A stretch of 64,000 nt of DNA from Catellatospora methionotrophica. Its GTDB lineage: Bacteria; Actinomycetota; Actinomycetes; Mycobacteriales; Micromonosporaceae. The DNA is taken from the NCBI RefSeq assembly GCF_011297335.1, contig NZ_JAAOTJ010000006.1, positions 1 to 64,000 on the forward strand, given 5' to 3'. The notes below the pieces were generated by a model. That model made no database searches. It was not told the DNA's origin and was given only the letters and a program-made list of their open reading frames with translations. This document shows, in pieces, positions 17,408 through 26,012 of this stretch. A program made the position numbers and the translations under genes. Each line of letters opens with the position of its first letter. The first letter of the stretch is position 1.

Positions 17408-18760
17408 TCACCACGATGCGGCGATGATCCGGCGGTAGCGCTCCTCGAAGGCCGCCAGCTCGACGTCGATCGCGGCCGCTTCGGCCTCGCCCAGCACGAC
17501 CTGCGGGTCGCGGTGCGGCTGCGCCGCGATGACGCGGTGGCGCAGCTCAGCCGGGGGATGGCCGGTGAACGGCGACGCGTCGCGGCGCAGCGTGAGCTGG
17601 CGCAGCCGGGCCTGCCGTGGCGCGATCGCGGCACGGGCCGACTCGACCGCCTCCCGCCAGCCCTGCATACCCGCACCGCCGCGAGCCCGGCTCCCGATGA
17701 TCCCGACGTAGACGTGGGCACAGCTCGCCATGTCGGTCAGGGTGAGCGCCGCCGTGCTGCCGGCGGCCCGCGCGGCCAGGTCGTCGGCGTAGTACTCCGC
17801 GTGCTGGCAGGCGCGCGCGCCGAGCACGTTCAGCCCCAGGTGCAGCAGCCAGCTCAGTCGCGAGAGCAGCCAGAACACGGGCGCCACGACCAGCTCGACC
17901 ACTTTCACGGCCAGCTCCATCAGGCCGTCGAACTCCGTACGGCCGAACAGTTCACGGGGGTCGAGCAGCTGGGCGACGTACGCGAAGAAGGTCAGTGCGG
18001 GCTGCTTGCGCAGGCTGCGCCGGTGGTCGTTGTTGATGAGATGGCCCAGCTCGTGTGCGATCAGGGCCACCCGCTCCTGCGGGCGCAGCGCCGTCCACAG
18101 CGGCAGCCCGAGTGTCAGCACCCGCCGCCGCGCGAACCCCACCACGGCGACGGACGCGTTCCACTCGGGGCTGAGTACCAGCACGTGCGGCATCGGCGCG
18201 CCGACGGTCTGCGCCACGCGGTCGAGCAGGGCGAACAGCCGCGGCTGCCGGTCCCGGGTGATCTCGTCGTACGGGCTGTGCACGTCGCGCAGGCGGCCCA
18301 GCCGCGGCCGGCACAGCACCGCGAAGCCGACCATGATGAGGCCGATCAGCTTGACCAGGAAGTGGCCGGCGATCACCAGCCACACGCCGCCCGCGGCGAG
18401 CCCGAGCAGCAGCGCGGCCAGCACCAGCGAGACCGTCGTCAGCGCGACGCCGACGACGCCGGACCGCGGCCGGGTCAGCGGCCGGCCCGACAGCTGCGCG
18501 AACAGGTCCCGGTTCAGCCCGTACCCGATCCGGCGCGCCCAGCGCTCCTGCAGGTTGGCAAGCCGTCCCAGCAGCGGGTTCGGGGTGTACACGCCGAGGT
18601 TCCACTCGCAGCGCGCACACCACGGCGCCTCGCCGGGCTCCACGGCCAACGTGGTCTGACACTGCGGGCACAGGCCGCTCTCGACGGCGATGATCGACAC
18701 GGCGGCGATGCTGTCACCCACCCCCCACCCCGTCAACGGCACAAATCGCCCTGCCGCCAC
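17408..18760 (-). CDS. M48-family membrane zinc metalloprotease with N-terminal zinc ribbon
   Basis: About 430-450 residues. The N-terminus has a CPQC...CARC zinc ribbon. Two membrane helices follow (about 90-140). The M48 catalytic motif HELGHLINND comes next, with the third zinc ligand Glu likely in ACQHAEYYADDLAA after another hydrophobic stretch. HtpX/Ste24-like enzymes cleave membrane proteins in quality control, though this lineage is not characterised. The start is uncertain: GTG codons at 18760, 18721 and 18700 are all in frame, only the first has a GGAGAGG site close by, and all keep the zinc ribbon. The C-terminus ends convergent to the ThuA gene. Confidence 0.8.
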   Translation of the reverse strand: MAAGRFVPLTGWGVGDSIAAVSIIAVESGLCPQCQTTLAVEPGEAPWCARCEWNLGVYTPNPLLGRLANLQERWARRIGYGLNRDLFAQLSGRPLTRPRSGVVGVALTTVSLVLAALLLGLAAGGVWLVIAGHFLVKLIGLIMVGFAVLCRPRLGRLRDVHSPYDEITRDRQPRLFALLDRVAQTVGAPMPHVLVLSPEWNASVAVVGFARRRVLTLGLPLWTALRPQERVALIAHELGHLINNDHRRSLRKQPALTFFAYVAQLLDPRELFGRTEFDGLMELAVKVVELVVAPVFWLLSRLSWLLHLGLNVLGARACQHAEYYADDLAARAAGSTAALTLTDMASCAHVYVGIIGSRARGGAGMQGWREAVESARAAIAPRQARLRQLTLRRDASPFTGHPPAELRHRVIAAQPHRDPQVVLGEAEAAAIDVELAAFEERYRRIIAASW

Positions 18761-18818
18761 ACCTCTCCGGCCTCAGCCATCCCCACCACGCCGTCCCGCA
18801 AAGCGCAGTCCCGCGCAT

Positions 18819-18879
18819 GATCGTTGTTTCGTGTCACTTTCTGCGGCCCGAGCCCAGGTTCTGACCTGAAACGGCGATC
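18819..18879. repeat. intergenic palindrome, family 4 (copy 1)
   Basis: Arms GATCGTTGTTTCGTGTCA and TGACCTGAAACGGCGATC pair imperfectly around about 25 nt. The same arms recur at 22578-22642 and 48663-48723. It lies in the gap between the M48 gene start and the aceE end. Confidence 0.75.
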
Positions 18880-18934
18880 TTCGCCGCCGCCGCCCGACGA
18901 GGACGTCGACGACGACGCCCGTGTCAAATCAGTG

Positions 18935-18969
18935 CGAAGGCCCCGCAACACCAGGTCGCGGGGCCTTCG
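18935..18969 (-). terminator. probable aceE terminator
   Basis: CGAAGGCCCCGC pairs with GCGGGGCCTTCG around an 11-nt loop, about 70 bp after the aceE stop. No T-run follows. It is flanked by two repeat-family palindromes, giving three stem-loops in 210 bp. Confidence 0.7.
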
Positions 18970-18974
18970 TGGTG

Positions 18975-19028
18975 AGGAAGGGCACCTTCCTTACCGGTAC
19001 GTATAGCGGTAAGGAAGGTGCCCTTCCT
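18975..19028. repeat. intergenic palindrome, family 2 (copy 1)
   Basis: AGGAAGGGCACCTTCC... with its exact complement: 22-bp perfect arms and a 10-nt loop, ending 9 bp past the aceE stop. The motif GGAAGGGCACCTTC is itself nearly self-complementary, so alternative shorter hairpins can form. Other copies are at 60393-60448 and (degenerate) 47540-47587. Confidence 0.85.
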
Positions 19029-19037
19029 TCGGTTCGG

Positions 19038-21773
19038 TTAGGAGTCGCCGCCGGTTTCGCCGGCGGGAGCCGCCAGGACGTCGTCGATGGCGTACTTGCG
19101 GGCCGCCTCGGCCGGGGCGGTCGCGGGGACCTCACCGGCGCGGGCGAGCTGGGCCAGGACCGCCACGGCGATCGACTCGGCGTCGACGTTGAAGTGGCGG
19201 CGCAGGGCCGAGCGGGTGTCCGACATGCCGAACCCGTCGGTGCCCAGCGACGTGTAGTCGCCCGGGACCCAGCGCGCGATCAGGTCCGGGACGGCGCGCA
19301 TCCAGTCGGACACGGCCACCTTCGGGCCCGGCGCGTTCTCCAGGGCGCGGGTCACGTACGGCACCTTGGCGGGCTGGTCCGGGTGGAGCAGGTTGTACCG
19401 CTCGGTGTCGATCGCGTCGCGGCGCAGCTCGGTCCAGCTGGTCGCCGACCACACGTCGGCGGACACGCCCCAGTCCTCGGCCAGCAACTGCTGGGCACGC
19501 AGCGCCCAGTGCAGGCCGACGCCCGACGCCATGATCTGCGCCTTCGGGCCCTCGACCGTCGCGGGCGCGTACCGGTACAGGCCCTTGAGCAGGCCCGCCA
19601 CGTCCACGTCGGCGGGCTCCGCCGGGTGCACGTACGGCTCGTTGTAGACGGTCATGTAGTAGAAGATGTCCTCCGGCGTCTCGCCGTACATCCTCTTCAG
19701 GCCGTCCTCGACGATGTACGAGATCTCGAAGCCGAACGCCGGGTCGTACGCCACCGCGGCCGGGTTGGTCGCCGCGATGAGGTGCGAGTGACCGTCCTCG
19801 TGCTGCAGGCCCTCGCCGTTGAGCGTGGTGCGGCCCGCGGTCGCGCCGAGCAGGAAGCCGCGCGTCATCTGGTCCGCCGCCGCCCACAGGCCGTCGGCCG
19901 TACGCTGCCACCCGAACATCGAGTAGAAGATGTACACCGGGATCATCGGCTCGCCGTGCGTGGCGTACGCGCTGCCCGCGGCCGTGAACGAGGCGACCGA
20001 GCCGGCCTCGTTGATGCCCTCGTGCAGGATCTGCCCGGCCGTGGACTCCTTGTAGGACAGGAACAGCTCCCGGTCCACCGAGGTGTACGTCTGGCCGTGC
20101 GGCGAGTAGATCTTCGCGGTCGGGAACAGCGAGTCCATGCCGAAGGTGCGCGCCTCGTCGGGGATGATCGGCACCCAGCGGTGGCCGATCACCTTGTCCT
20201 TCATCAGGTCCTTGAACAGCCGGACGAAGGCCATCGTGGTGGCGATCTTCTGCTTGCCGGAGCCCTTCTTCAGGTCCGCGTAGACCTTGTGCTCGGGCAG
20301 CTGCAGCGGGACGTGCTTGGTGTTGCGCGAGGGCATCGAGCCGCCCAGCGCCGCACGCCGCTCCATCAGGTAGCCGATCTCATCGCTCTTGGCACCCGGG
20401 TGGAAGTACGGCGGCTCGTACGGGTTCGACTCCAGGGCCGAGTCCGGGATGTCGAGGAAGAGACGGTCGCGGAAGCTCTTCAGGTCGTCCAGCGTCAGCT
20501 TCTTCATCTGGTGCGTGGCGTTGCGGCCCTCGAAGTGCGAGCCCAGCGTCCAGCCCTTGATGGTCTTGGCGAGGATGACCGTCGGCTGACCGGTGTGCTC
20601 GGTCGCGGCCTTGTAGGCGGCGTAGAGCTTGCGGTAGTCGTGGCCGCCGCGCTTGAGACCCCAGATCTCGTCGTCGGACATCGTCTCGACCATCTTGCGG
20701 GTCCGCGGGTCGCGGCCGAAGAAGTGCTCGCGCACGTACGCGCCGGACTCCGCCTTGTAGGTCTGGTAGTCACCGTCGGGCGTCACGTTCATCAGGTTGA
20801 CCAGCGCGCCGTCGGTGTCCTGGGCGAGCAGCGGGTCCCACTCGCGACCCCAGACGACCTTGATGACGTTCCAGCCGGCGCCCCGGAAGAACGCCTCCAG
20901 CTCCTGCATGACCTTGCCGTTGCCGCGGACCGGCCCGTCGAGGCGCTGCAGGTTGCAGTTGATGACGAAGGTGAGGTTGTCCAGCTCCTCGCGCGCGGCC
21001 AGGCCGATCGCGCCCAGGGTCTCCGGCTCGTCCATCTCGCCGTCGCCGAGGAAGGACCATACTCGCTGGTCGGAGGTGTCCTTGATGCCGCGGTGGTGCA
21101 GGTAGCGGTTGAACCGCGCCTGGTAGATCGCGTTCAGGCCGCCCAGGCCCATGGACACCGTGGGGAACTCCCAGAAGTCCGGCATCAGGCGCGGGTGCGG
21201 GTACGACGGCAGGCCGCCGCCCGGGTGTGTCAGCTCCTGGCGGAAGCCGTCGAGCTGGTGCTCGGTCAGGCGTCCTTCCAGGTACGCGCGCGCGTACATA
21301 CCGGGGGAGGCGTGGCCCTGGTAGAAGATGTGGTCGCCGCCACCGGGGTGGTTCTTGCCCCGGAAGAAGTGGTTGAAGCCGACCTCGTAGAGCGAGGCGG
21401 ACGACGCGTAGGTCGAGATGTGCCCGCCGACGCCGACGCCGGGGCGCTGCGCCCGGTGCACGGTCATGGCCGCGTTCCACCGGATGTACGCGCGCAGCCG
21501 GCGCTCGATGTGCTCGTCGCCGGGGAACCACGGCTCCCGCTCGCTGGGGATCGTGTTGATGTAGTCGGTCGTGGTCAGCGGGGGGACGCCGACCTGCCGC
21601 TCACGAGCCCGCTCCAGCAGGCGCAACATGACGTACCGGGCGCGCTTGGCGCCTCGCTCGTCGATCACTCCGTCGAGCGACTCCACCCACTCGGCCGTCT
21701 CCTCGGGATCGATGTCCGGGAGCTGGCTCGGCAGGCCGTCGCTGATCACCGGGCGCTTGCGTTCGGTGGCCAC
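19038..21773 (-). CDS. aceE: pyruvate dehydrogenase E1 component, homodimeric type
   Basis: 911 residues, the length of AceE enzymes. The thiamine diphosphate motif is [17 protein letters not shown]...NLTFVINCN (about 230-275). The N-terminal region YISTH-like [22 protein letters not shown] is also typical. It decarboxylates pyruvate and passes the acetyl group to the lipoyl E2, linking glycolysis to acetyl-CoA. E2 and E3 are not in the window. The GTG start has GAGGGAA 7-13 nt upstream. From memory, aceE lies near fasR, DUF3052 and ahpE in Mycobacterium and Streptomyces too, so its place here is ancestral. The promoter faces a small membrane-protein gene across 202 bp. Confidence 0.96.
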   Translation of the reverse strand: MATERKRPVISDGLPSQLPDIDPEETAEWVESLDGVIDERGAKRARYVMLRLLERARERQVGVPPLTTTDYINTIPSEREPWFPGDEHIERRLRAYIRWNAAMTVHRAQRPGVGVGGHISTYASSASLYEVGFNHFFRGKNHPGGGDHIFYQGHASPGMYARAYLEGRLTEHQLDGFRQELTHPGGGLPSYPHPRLMPDFWEFPTVSMGLGGLNAIYQARFNRYLHHRGIKDTSDQRVWSFLGDGEMDEPETLGAIGLAAREELDNLTFVINCNLQRLDGPVRGNGKVMQELEAFFRGAGWNVIKVVWGREWDPLLAQDTDGALVNLMNVTPDGDYQTYKAESGAYVREHFFGRDPRTRKMVETMSDDEIWGLKRGGHDYRKLYAAYKAATEHTGQPTVILAKTIKGWTLGSHFEGRNATHQMKKLTLDDLKSFRDRLFLDIPDSALESNPYEPPYFHPGAKSDEIGYLMERRAALGGSMPSRNTKHVPLQLPEHKVYADLKKGSGKQKIATTMAFVRLFKDLMKDKVIGHRWVPIIPDEARTFGMDSLFPTAKIYSPHGQTYTSVDRELFLSYKESTAGQILHEGINEAGSVASFTAAGSAYATHGEPMIPVYIFYSMFGWQRTADGLWAAADQMTRGFLLGATAGRTTLNGEGLQHEDGHSHLIAATNPAAVAYDPAFGFEISYIVEDGLKRMYGETPEDIFYYMTVYNEPYVHPAEPADVDVAGLLKGLYRYAPATVEGPKAQIMASGVGLHWALRAQQLLAEDWGVSADVWSATSWTELRRDAIDTERYNLLHPDQPAKVPYVTRALENAPGPKVAVSDWMRAVPDLIARWVPGDYTSLGTDGFGMSDTRSALRRHFNVDAESIAVAVLAQLARAGEVPATAPAEAARKYAIDDVLAAPAGETGGDS

Positions 21774-21975
21774 AGGCGTTCCCTCGTAGTTGTAGTGATG
21801 ATCGGACTAGACACAGAGTTTGTCTGTTCGACCCATCCTGCCCCTCCGGTGGGGGATTCGTCACGCGTACCGCCCTGCGATGCGACACGCGACACGCATA
21901 CTGACCAGTAACATTTGGGTCGGTTTCACGACCGGGGGAGCGCTCCAGTGGCGTACGCCGATTAGATTGCCGCTC

Positions 21976-22533
21976 ATGCGACGACTCCTCGGTCTCCTCC
22001 TCATCGCATGGGGCTTCCTGCTCGCCGTCAACACGACCTTCCCTCTCCTGGCCGACCTGGGCGGCGAAAAGGTGACGGCAGGGGTCAACGGTGATGAGTG
22101 GACATGTGATCCGGACTTCCTGGCCCCGCCGTACGCGGGCATCTACGGCAACTGCGAGCTCAGCTGGGTGAACGGCCCGCTGCGCGACAGCGGCCGGGTG
22201 GTCGGCCCGGATGTCGCCGACGCCGTCGAGGCGAACAAGACCGCGGTCCCGGCGGTCGCGATCACCGGCATGGAGGGGTACGCCTTCCTGCCGCCCACGG
22301 GCCTGGAGCACATCGTCGGCTTCATCGCCCCGCTGGTGATCGTCTTCGGCCTCATCCTGCTGTTCGCCCCCCGCAGGCGCCGCCGTCGCGGCCGAGGCGG
22401 CCACTCCCACGGCCACCACGACCACGACGATGACGACGACTACGACAGCGACGACTCCGGCGACTCGGGCGACTCCGGCGGCGACAGCGGAGGCGGCGAC
22501 AGCGGAGGCGGCGACGGCGGAGGCGGCGACTGA
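21976..22533 (+). CDS. small membrane protein with Asp/Ser/Gly-rich tail
   Basis: 185 residues. A first hydrophobic helix (LLGLLLIAWGFLLAVNTTFPLL) is followed by an outer domain of about 85 residues with two cysteines, then a second helix (IVGFIAPLVIVFGLILLF). The tail is unusual: RRRRRRGRGG, then HSHGHHDHDDDDDYDSDD, then repeated GGDS units. The His/Asp cluster could bind metal ions and the repeats look like slippage-prone simple sequence. No family is recognised. A TAGATT hexamer 7 nt before the ATG suggests a leaderless start. It is divergent from aceE. Confidence 0.6.
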   Translation: MRRLLGLLLIAWGFLLAVNTTFPLLADLGGEKVTAGVNGDEWTCDPDFLAPPYAGIYGNCELSWVNGPLRDSGRVVGPDVADAVEANKTAVPAVAITGMEGYAFLPPTGLEHIVGFIAPLVIVFGLILLFAPRRRRRRGRGGHSHGHHDHDDDDDYDSDDSGDSGDSGGDSGGGDSGGGDGGGGD

Positions 22534-22577
22534 CCCCCACCCCCGCCTCCCGGCCCCACCCCCTGGCCACCCCTTCC

Positions 22578-22642
22578 AAGATCGGCGTTTCGGGTCACAA
22601 AGTGAGGTCCGACCCCACTTTTTGACCGGAGACGCCGATCTT
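22578..22642. repeat. intergenic palindrome, family 4 (copy 2)
   Basis: AAGATCGGCGTTTCGGGTCA pairs with TGACCGGAGACGCCGATCTT, extended by AAAGTG/CACTTT, giving a stem of about 27 bp. It has the same arms as copies at 18819 and 48663. It lies between the membrane-protein gene and yjbQ, both on the plus strand, where a terminator is expected. Confidence 0.8.
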
Positions 22643-22695
22643 TCTGTGGCGAGCGGCGGTGCGCGGCAGCGGGGACGGGCGTTTAGGGTGGGCGG

Positions 22696-23100
22696 GTGCG
22701 TAGTGAAGTGCTGACAGTGCGGACCGGGAACCGGGCGGCGGTCGTGGACATCACCGATGAGGTCGCGGCGTTCGTGCGGGAGCTGGGCGACGGGCTGGTG
22801 CATGTCTTCGTGCCGCACGCGACGGCCGGGGTGGCGATCATCGAGACCGGTGCGGGCAGTGACGACGACCTGCTCACGGCGCTGGAGCACGTGCTGCCCG
22901 CCGACAACCGCTGGCAGCACCGGCACGGCTCGCCGGGCCACGGGCGCGACCACGTGCTGCCCGCGTTCGTCGCGCCGTACGCGAGCCTGCCGGTCCTGAA
23001 CGGACGCATCGCGCTGGGCACCTGGCAGTCGATCTGCCTGGTGGACACCAACGGCGACAACCCCACCCGTCAGGTGCGCCTGTCCTTCCTCGCGGGCTGA
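22696..23100 (+). CDS. YjbQ/UPF0047 family protein
   Basis: 134 residues, covering the whole single-domain family. Characteristic pieces are VFVPHATAGVAIIETGAG, the WQHRHGSPGHGRDHVLPAF loop and LNGRIALGTWQSICLVDTNGDNPTRQVRLSF. The conserved His and Asp residues form the putative active site. Members have thiamin phosphate synthase side activity in vitro, but their real role is unknown. A TAGGGT hexamer 6 nt before the GTG indicates a leaderless message. It is monocistronic by position; the next gene has its own promoter. Confidence 0.85.
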   Translation: MRSEVLTVRTGNRAAVVDITDEVAAFVRELGDGLVHVFVPHATAGVAIIETGAGSDDDLLTALEHVLPADNRWQHRHGSPGHGRDHVLPAFVAPYASLPVLNGRIALGTWQSICLVDTNGDNPTRQVRLSFLAG

Positions 23101-23128
23101 AACTTCCACGGTCCCGCTGAAGGGGCGA

Positions 23129-23158
23129 TTGACACTCCGGAAACGCGGCGGCAATAAT
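23129..23158 (+). promoter_or_regulatory. sigma-70-type promoter of the cellulase gene
   Basis: TTGACA (23129-23134) and AATAAT (23153-23158) are separated by 18 bp, close to the housekeeping consensus. Transcription would begin near 23165, just before the dyad at 23172, and about 95 nt before the GTG start. Confidence 0.7.
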
Positions 23159-23171
23159 TCATGGGCGCAGA

Positions 23172-23185
23172 TGGGAGCGCTCCCA
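23172..23185. promoter_or_regulatory. CebR/CelR-type operator
   Basis: The perfect 14-bp palindrome TGGGAGCGCTCCCA is the known binding site of the LacI-family cellobiose repressors CebR (Streptomyces) and CelR (Thermobifida). It lies directly downstream of the -10 of the cellulase promoter, so repressor binding would block initiation until cellobiose or a related oligosaccharide appears. Confidence 0.9.
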
Positions 23186-23261
23186 GGTCAATTGGCGCAT
23201 TTCCCCTGCTCACGCCCCGCTTTCGATGCAACACCGATCGCTCCATCGAAAGGACCTCCCA

Positions 23262-25826
23262 GTGCGTAGACCCGTGCTGATCGCGCTGGCCGCCGTGGCC
23301 GGGCTCGTGTCGACGAGCCTGACCGCGGCCGCCGCCTCGGCCGATCCTCCCGAGCAGATCGTCAACGGCACCTTCACCTCCGGCCACGCCCCCTGGTGGG
23401 GGACGTCGAACATCACGCTCGACTCCAGCGGCGGGCAGCTGTGCGCCGACATCCCCGGCGGCACCGTCAACCCGTGGGACGTGATCATCGGTCAGGACAA
23501 CGTGCCGCTGGTCGCGGGGGAGACCTACAGCTACACCTTCACCGCGAGCGCGACGCCCGACAAGGTCGGCAAGGCGCTCATCCAGCTCCCGGTGGACCCG
23601 TGGACGCAGTTCCTGGCCGCGAATCCGCTGATGACCGGCACTGCCACCGGCTACTCGTACACCTTCACCGCGCCCGTCTCCCTTCCGAACGCGCAGGTGG
23701 CGTTTCAGATCGGTGGCAGTGCCTCCCCCTGGCGGCTCTGCCTCGACGACGTCTCGCTCAAGGGCGGCGCCGAGCCCGAGGTGTACGAGCCCGACACCGG
23801 CCCGCGGGTGCGGGTCAACCAGGTCGGCTACCTGACCAGGGGCCCGAAGAACGCCACCGTCGTCACCGAGGCGACCGCTGCCCTGCCGTGGCAGCTCAAG
23901 AACGCGGGCGGCAGCGTCGTGGCCAGCGGCAGCAGCACCCCGCGCGGCGTCGACGCCAGCTCCGCCCAGAACGTCCACTCGATCGACTTCAGCGCGTACG
24001 CGGTCGCGGGCACCGGCTTCACCCTGGTCGCCGACGGCGAGACGAGCCGCCCGTTCGACCTGGCCGGCAACCTCTACAGCGGCCTGCGCGACGACGCGCT
24101 CAAGTTCTTCTACACCCAGCGCTCCGGCGTCGAGATCCTGGACAGCCTGCGGCCCGGCTACGGCCGCCCGGCGGGTCACGTCGGCGTCGCGCCGAACAAG
24201 GGCGACACGTCCGTGCCGTGCCAGCCGGGCGTCTGCGACTACTCGCTGGACGTCTCCGGCGGCTGGTACGACGCCGGTGACCACGGCAAGTACGTCGTCA
24301 ACGGTGGCATCTCGGTGTTCCAGCTGGTCAACGAGTTCGAGCGGGGCAAGTGGGCGGCGACCGCCCAGGCCTTCCCGGACGGCCAGCTGAACCTGCCGGA
24401 GAGCGGCAACGGCGTGCCCGACATCCTCGACGAGGCGCGCTGGCAGCTGGAGTTCCTGCTGAAGATGCAGGTCCCGGCGGGTAAGCCGCTGGCCGGCATG
24501 GCCCACCACAAGATCCACGACAGCGAGTGGACCGGTCTGCCGCTGCTGCCCCACCTCGACGACAAGCAGCGCGAGCTGCACCCGCCGTCGACCGCGGCGA
24601 CCCTGAACCTGGCCGCCGCGGCGGCGCAGGCGGCCCGCGTATACGCCCCGTACGACCCGGCCTTCGCGGCCCGCAACCTGGCAGCGGCCCGCACCGCCTA
24701 CGCGGCGGCGGTGGCCCACCCGGCGATCCTCGCCAGCCCGGCCGACGGCACCGGCGGCGGCACCTACGACGACGTCGAGGTGTCCGACGAGTTCTACTGG
24801 GCGGCGTCCGAGCTCTACCTGACCACGGGCGAGAGCCAGTACCAGGCCGCGGTGACCGGCTCGCCGCTGCACACCGCCGACGTGTGGAGCAGCAACGGCT
24901 TCGGCTGGCAGTCGCTGGCCGCGCTGGGCCGCCTCGACCTGGCCACGGTGCCCAGCGCGCTGCCCGGCCGGGCAGCGGTGCGCGCCTCGGTGGTGACCGG
25001 CGCGGAGGAGTACCTGGCCGCGCTGGCGGCGCACCCGTACGGCGTGCCGTACCAGCCTGCGAACAACGCCTACGACTGGGGCTCCAACAGCGGGATCGCC
25101 AACAACCTGGTGGTGCTGTCGGCGGCGTACGACATCACGGGCCGGGACCGGTTCGCCGACGCGGTGGCCCAGGGCGCGGACTACCTGTTCGGCCGCAACG
25201 CGCTGAACATGTCGTACGTGACCGGCTACGGCGAGGCCAACGCGCACAACCAGCACAGCCGCTGGTACGCCCACCAGCTCAACCCCGAGCTGCCCAACCC
25301 GCCGAAGGGCACCCTGGCCGGCGGCCCGAACTCGTCCATCCAGGACCCGCTGGCGCAGCAGAAGCTGACCGGCTGCGTCGGGCAGTTCTGCTACCTCGAC
25401 GAGATCGACTCGTGGTCCACCAACGAGCTGACCATCAACTGGAACGCCCCGCTGGCCTGGGTGGCGGCCTTCCTCGCCGGTCAGGGTGACGGCGCGTCGG
25501 CACCCGCTCCGGCCTGCAAGGTGACCTACACCAAGCACAGCCAGTGGAACGACGGGTTCAACACCCAGATCACCGTCAAGAACACCGGCTCGACGGCGGT
25601 CAACGGCTGGACGCTGCGCTGGTCGTTCCTCGGCGCGCAGTCGATCGACGACATCTGGAGCGCCTCGGCGACCCAGTCCGGTGCGACCGTCAGCGCGTCG
25701 AACCTGCCCTTCAACAAGGTCATCGCGCCCGGGAAGTCGGTGACCTTCGGGTTCGTCGGCGACCCCGCGAGCGGTCCCAACCCGAACCCGGCCCTGTTCA
25801 CCCTGAACGGCGCCGCCTGCTCGTAA
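23262..25826 (+). CDS. secreted GH9 endoglucanase with CBM4, Ig-like and CBM2 modules
   Basis: 854 residues. Signal peptide 1 to about 28. A CBM4/9 module (about 30-165) begins [17 protein letters not shown]. An Ig-like CelD_N domain (about 183-270) begins [18 protein letters not shown]. The GH9 catalytic domain (about 275-745) has the base Asp in [13 protein letters not shown], the conserved His in [10 protein letters not shown] and the acid Glu in [13 protein letters not shown]. The C-terminal CBM2 (about 749-854) has the paired Cys and cellulose-binding Trp residues. This order matches actinomycete processive or E1-type GH9 cellulases. It cuts beta-1,4-glucan outside the cell. The GTG follows GAAAGGACCTCCCA. 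Control by a CebR-type repressor is strongly suggested by the operator. Confidence 0.95.
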   Translation: MRRPVLIALAAVAGLVSTSLTAAAASADPPEQIVNGTFTSGHAPWWGTSNITLDSSGGQLCADIPGGTVNPWDVIIGQDNVPLVAGETYSYTFTASATPDKVGKALIQLPVDPWTQFLAANPLMTGTATGYSYTFTAPVSLPNAQVAFQIGGSASPWRLCLDDVSLKGGAEPEVYEPDTGPRVRVNQVGYLTRGPKNATVVTEATAALPWQLKNAGGSVVASGSSTPRGVDASSAQNVHSIDFSAYAVAGTGFTLVADGETSRPFDLAGNLYSGLRDDALKFFYTQRSGVEILDSLRPGYGRPAGHVGVAPNKGDTSVPCQPGVCDYSLDVSGGWYDAGDHGKYVVNGGISVFQLVNEFERGKWAATAQAFPDGQLNLPESGNGVPDILDEARWQLEFLLKMQVPAGKPLAGMAHHKIHDSEWTGLPLLPHLDDKQRELHPPSTAATLNLAAAAAQAARVYAPYDPAFAARNLAAARTAYAAAVAHPAILASPADGTGGGTYDDVEVSDEFYWAASELYLTTGESQYQAAVTGSPLHTADVWSSNGFGWQSLAALGRLDLATVPSALPGRAAVRASVVTGAEEYLAALAAHPYGVPYQPANNAYDWGSNSGIANNLVVLSAAYDITGRDRFADAVAQGADYLFGRNALNMSYVTGYGEANAHNQHSRWYAHQLNPELPNPPKGTLAGGPNSSIQDPLAQQKLTGCVGQFCYLDEIDSWSTNELTINWNAPLAWVAAFLAGQGDGASAPAPACKVTYTKHSQWNDGFNTQITVKNTGSTAVNGWTLRWSFLGAQSIDDIWSASATQSGATVSASNLPFNKVIAPGKSVTFGFVGDPASGPNPNPALFTLNGAACS

Positions 25827-25845
25827 CTCCTCCTCCCCGGAAAAC

Positions 25846-25881
25846 GGGGCGGTCGCGGCACACCCACGCCGCGGCCGCCCC
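25846..25881 (+). terminator. cellulase terminator hairpin
   Basis: GGGGCGGTCGCGGC pairs with GCCGCGGCCGCCCC around 8 nt, 20 bp after the GH9 stop. No T-run follows. Confidence 0.7.
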
Positions 25882-25928
25882 TCCGCATTGGTGCGCTTGC
25901 CCGGAGCCGGTGTGGGTAGCCTCAGCTC

Positions 25929-26012
25929 ATGAGCGGGCGAATCGCCGCACCGGCCGACCGGGCGGGTGCGGGCACGCACGCCCACCACGAGCGCAGCGAG
26001 GAGACGGCATGA
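25929..26012 (+). CDS. possible 27-residue leaderless upstream ORF coupled to the DUF4139 gene
   Basis: An ATG 6 nt after a TAGCCT hexamer opens a frame of 27 codons (MSGRIAAPADRA...) whose TGA overlaps the next ATG in an ATGA. The hexamer-start spacing equals that of other leaderless genes here, so ribosomes may begin at this ATG and pass to the larger gene. The peptide has no recognisable function, and the frame may be chance. Confidence 0.35.
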   Translation: MSGRIAAPADRAGAGTHAHHERSEETA

